Shown: in pieces, positions 22,860 to 24,770 of the stretch
Position numbering within the stretch: position 1 is the stretch's first letter
Layout of the letters: each line of letters starts with the position of its first letter
DNA from: a virus
Strand: one strand, 5' to 3'
DNA length: 24,770 nucleotides
IMG/VR virus record: IMGVR_UViG_3300030098_004208
Coordinates: 1 to 24,770 of that record
Translations under genes and position numbers: made by a program
Notes under the pieces: model-generated
Told to the model about the DNA's origin: nothing
The model's input: the letters and a program-made list of their open reading frames with translations, nothing else
Database searches by the model: none

Positions 22860-23644
22860 TAAAACGGAGTATCTTGATCCGAACTTGAACTTTCAACTTC
22901 GTCGTCATACTTAGGTTTAACAATACCTTTTCTAACTGACTCATTGAAGTTGGCAGCCATATCGAATGTGTCCTCACTGTTTAAGAAATCGCCTTTGTTC
23001 ACGACCCAACCATACCAAGAACCCTTATCATTAGATTGCTTCGTTGTGGTCAGAGTGTAAATGCGATACCAACTAGGAGCCAAGAATAGCTTTTTAGTTT
23101 TAGGATTTTGAATAAATTCATTCTTCAAACTATAAGCCCAACTTCTAGCAGCTTTTAACTGTGTAGCTTTCATTGATATGATTGCAGGTTCCGGGGCGAC
23201 ACCACCGTTAAGAAGAAGGCAATAAAAGTTTGCACATTCTTCTAAGTAGTTTCCGCTCTCGAGACGGAACTTACCGTCGTCTCCACGTACTGCGTTAGTT
23301 GGTTTATCCACGGGGGAAAAGATATTGACAGGAGCAGAGGAACCTTTGCCTCTATCTTGCCACTCCAACCATACTTTGTCATACCCACAAACAACAACAG
23401 ATATACCGTCCTGTCCTGAGTATATTTTTTTACTCACAGAGTTACAGATCATCCCAGCTTTTGCACCGTCAATCTCTTCTAACTCTGGAGACATTTGTGC
23501 CAAGACTTTTAATCTTGGTGTTGCGATATCATCTGTTGTGATGGTATCGAGCCCTGTCCCTGCGAACTTTTCTAAGTTTTCCATGTTCATAGCAGGGAGC
23601 TTGTCTGCCTTTGCGGTGACAGCACCGTTTTTTTGATTTGTCAT
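22859..23644 (-). CDS. Single-stranded DNA-binding protein-like
   Basis: This is a 261-residue protein with a probable beta-rich core. Segments include DDIATPRLKVLAQMSPEL (38-55), GISVVVCGYDKVWLEW (79-94), ATQLKAARSWAYSL, and a tail with SSSSDQDTPF at the end. An acidic C-terminus that ends in Pro-Phe is typical of SSB proteins, which use it to recruit other replication proteins. Its place directly before the primase and its coupling to it fit this role. I am not certain of the OB-fold from sequence alone; a recombination mediator is the main alternative. The start ATG 23644 has AAGGA about 11 bases upstream. Confidence 0.6.
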   Translation of the reverse strand: MTNQKNGAVTAKADKLPAMNMENLEKFAGTGLDTITTDDIATPRLKVLAQMSPELEEIDGAKAGMICNSVSKKIYSGQDGISVVVCGYDKVWLEWQDRGKGSSAPVNIFSPVDKPTNAVRGDDGKFRLESGNYLEECANFYCLLLNGGVAPEPAIISMKATQLKAARSWAYSLKNEFIQNPKTKKLFLAPSWYRIYTLTTTKQSNDKGSWYGWVVNKGDFLNSEDTFDMAANFNESVRKGIVKPKYDDEVESSSSDQDTPF

Positions 23645-23664
23645 TTTTATTTTGTCCTTATGTT

Positions 23665-24228
23665 TTATTTTTTTCGATCAATCTTTACTTTTTTTTGAGT
23701 ATACACTCCAAACTTAGCTTGAACATCTGAGGGCATTGATCCTTTTCCCATCATCTCTTCAACTGTTTTTGCTAAGGTATTCCACGGCACACTCTTCTTA
23801 TTGCTCGGATATAAACCACGATCTTGTAGTTCACCGATAAGATTAGTTGCATCGGAATCTTGTCCACGGCCAAATGTCAACACCACATCATTTTTAATAA
23901 TGTCATCTAAACCATTTTGTTTTAACCAACCAAAACAAAACTCTTGGTTCTCTTGTGTGATGTTTGCTCTAGTTTGATCCTTGATTGAAACTTTACTACC
24001 ATCCATCAAACTAATTGCAGATACACCTGCCGTCTCAAAGAAACTAGGTATCACTTCGTTTTCAAGTTGATACTCTCTGTCTTTGAGTTTTTTTATTTCA
24101 GCTTCTTTGTCGGCAATAGTTTGACGAACATTATCTAGTTCGTTACAAGCCTCGCCAACATCTTTCACTTCTGAGCTATCTAAAGAATTAATCTTTGATT
24201 GCTCATATGCTTTATCTAATAGACCCAT
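23665..24228 (-). CDS. Conserved phage protein with N-terminal coiled coil (187 aa)
   Basis: Residues 28-62 form a clear heptad-like helix (ACNELDNVRQTIADKEAEIK and onward), followed by VIPSFFETAGV and a small strand-rich domain (SAISLMDGSKVSI). A second domain contains FGWLKQNGLDDIIKNDVVLT (about 99-118) and a final VPWNTLAKTVEEMM helix. This layout recurs in phages next to SSB and replication genes, but I know of no assigned function. AGAGG lies about 8 bases before ATG 24228. It lies 20 bases upstream of the SSB-like gene in the same operon, so a helper role in replication or recombination is reasonable but unproven. Confidence 0.6.
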   Translation of the reverse strand: MGLLDKAYEQSKINSLDSSEVKDVGEACNELDNVRQTIADKEAEIKKLKDREYQLENEVIPSFFETAGVSAISLMDGSKVSIKDQTRANITQENQEFCFGWLKQNGLDDIIKNDVVLTFGRGQDSDATNLIGELQDRGLYPSNKKSVPWNTLAKTVEEMMGKGSMPSDVQAKFGVYTQKKVKIDRKK

Positions 24229-24239
24229 ATTGTTACCTC

Positions 24240-24560
24240 TTATAATTCTATTGTTATGGGAATATATATAGCAGTTTCTCTATCCCATTTCAAGACCTTA
24301 AATTTATTATTTGTTTTTTTTGCTGCCACTGCACAGATAATCCCTATTAATACAGGATCTCCCATCAATAATAAAAAGTCCTCTGATGTAAAATCTTTTA
24401 ATTTTTGTTCACATAAAAATATAAATCTAGACGAATTAACCTGAATTTGTCTAGGGTTCTCAAACATTACGATGGGTTTTCCAAACCTTTCACAGTCAGA
24501 AATATCTCTATATCCTCCATTGGCCATCCTTGTGTTTGTCGTTACATATACTTTTTTCAT
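24240..24560 (-). CDS. Hypothetical protein (106 aa), first gene of the leftward operon
   Basis: This is an unrecognised small protein, with alternating strands and helices: KKVYVTTNTRMANGG, then a KPIVMFENPRQIQV strand region, RFIFLCEQ, a hydrophobic helix (PVLIGIICAVAAKK, about 69-82) and a last strand pair ending in PITIEL. It could be a compact alpha/beta protein; the hydrophobic helix is too short and too polar at its edges to call a membrane segment. Start ATG 24560 has GGGAGA about 10 bases upstream. As first gene after the divergent control region it is probably expressed early. No function can be given. Confidence 0.55.
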   Translation of the reverse strand: MKKVYVTTNTRMANGGYRDISDCERFGKPIVMFENPRQIQVNSSRFIFLCEQKLKDFTSEDFLLLMGDPVLIGIICAVAAKKTNNKFKVLKWDRETAIYIPITIEL

Positions 24561-24579
24561 TCTAATATTTCTCCCGGGT

Positions 24580-24609
24580 GTGACAACATTCTATAGTTAT
24601 ACCTATAAT
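24580..24609 (+). promoter_or_regulatory. Sigma70-like promoter, rightward
   Basis: GTGACA (24580-24585) matches the -35 consensus at five of six positions. TATAAT (24604-24609) matches the -10 consensus perfectly. The spacer is 18 bases. Transcription would begin near 24616, about 24 bases before the ATG at 24640. Confidence 0.6.
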
Positions 24610-24614
24610 AACTA
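24594..24614. repeat. 7-bp inverted repeat over the -10 element (candidate operator)
   Basis: TAGTTAT (24594-24600) and ATAACTA (24608-24614) form a perfect dyad with a 7-base spacer that covers the start of the -10 box. Its position is suited to binding by a dimeric repressor, but the short A/T-rich arms could also occur by chance. Confidence 0.35.
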
Positions 24615-24639
24615 AATTAATTATTGTAAGATTTCAAGT

Positions 24640-24770
24640 ATGAAATATTTTATGTTGCTTTGGTTGTGTGTAAATGATCCCTTTACTAGCTTGGAAAACA
24701 CATGCATAGAGGAAATAATGCCAGAAACATTTGATACTTTACAAGAATGTGCTTTTGTTGCAGAACAAAC
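24640..24770 (+). CDS. Small protein with hydrophobic N-terminus (partial)
   Basis: The frame starts at ATG 24640 and runs off the window end; 43 residues are visible. The first part is hydrophobic (KYFMLLWLCV), followed by a polar region with two spaced cysteines (TCIEEIMPETF and ECAFVAEQ). The pattern of a short hydrophobic N-terminus and 'C.......F.....C' recalls small exported or membrane-attached phage proteins, seen here as recollection only. It is placed behind the rightward promoter, so it is probably an early gene. The Shine-Dalgarno sequence is weak. Length and function cannot be judged. Confidence 0.5.
   Translation, partial: MKYFMLLWLCVNDPFTSLENTCIEEIMPETFDTLQECAFVAEQ

Larger units (their letters stand above)
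24561..24639. promoter_or_regulatory. Divergent control region
   Basis: This 79-base non-coding, mostly AT-rich gap separates the leftward replication operon from a rightward gene, so it should hold promoters in both directions. The rightward one is clear (see 24580-24609). Leftward candidates (TTACAA with TATAGG, 16-base spacer) are weaker. A 7-base inverted repeat at 24594-24614 overlaps the rightward -10 element. Confidence 0.55.

Noticed and set aside
22025-23636. Plus-strand frames of 64-103 codons opposite the primase and SSB-like genes
   Set aside because: Antisense to genes with clear motifs and without ribosome binding sites.
1-24770. tRNA genes, CRISPR arrays and insertion sequences
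   Set aside because: No cloverleaf with a TTCGA-type loop, no regularly spaced repeats and no transposase-like frame were seen on either strand by reading.

Overview
The window looks like part of the genome of a tailed, podovirus-like phage of an AT-rich marine bacterium. The gene content and wording of several proteins recall uncultured marine phages and pelagiphages; this is recognition from memory, not a database match. DNA is AT-rich, arginine is mostly AGA, genes are packed with overlapping stops and starts, and nearly every gene is virion, lysis or phage replication. No terminase, portal, capsid, integrase, RNA polymerase or tRNA gene is visible, so this is a fragment.

Layout. (1) 1-550, + strand: C-terminal end of a glycine-rich tail-fibre-like protein and a tail assembly chaperone. 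(2) 578-4810, + strand: an accessory block with three 2-oxoglutarate/Fe(II) oxygenase-like genes, a GT-A glycosyltransferase-like gene, a possible arginase-fold protein and two unknown proteins. (3) 4846-8064, + strand: a 608-aa virion protein, a fourth 2OG oxygenase, two very small genes and two small proteins. (4) 8066-16921, + strand: five consecutive virion genes, including a 1481-aa presumed internal/ejection protein and a protein ending in a muralytic-like domain. (5) 16921-17697, + strand: a small basic protein and a T4-type lysozyme. (6) 17694-24560, - strand: a replication cassette transcribed leftward in the order 106-aa unknown, 187-aa coiled-coil protein, SSB-like protein, AEP-type primase, UvrD-like SF1 helicase, family A DNA polymerase, 73-aa protein. 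(7) 24561-24770: a divergent control region with a strong-looking rightward sigma70-like promoter and the start of a + strand gene.

The two transcription units converge at about 17.69 kb with their stop codons overlapping. Replication genes are almost all translationally coupled (TAATG or ATGA junctions), as are the internal virion genes.

Points most worth attention: four 2OG-oxygenase-like genes plus a glycosyltransferase-like gene beside a glycine-rich tail protein (a possible tail-modification system); a helicase whose full Walker A motif can only be translated from a non-canonical ATT start behind a strong ribosome binding site; SSB-type C-terminal tips on both the SSB-like protein and the primase; a hairpin that may bridge a distant Shine-Dalgarno sequence to the first oxygenase; and a polymerase with leucine at the position of E. 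coli Phe762.
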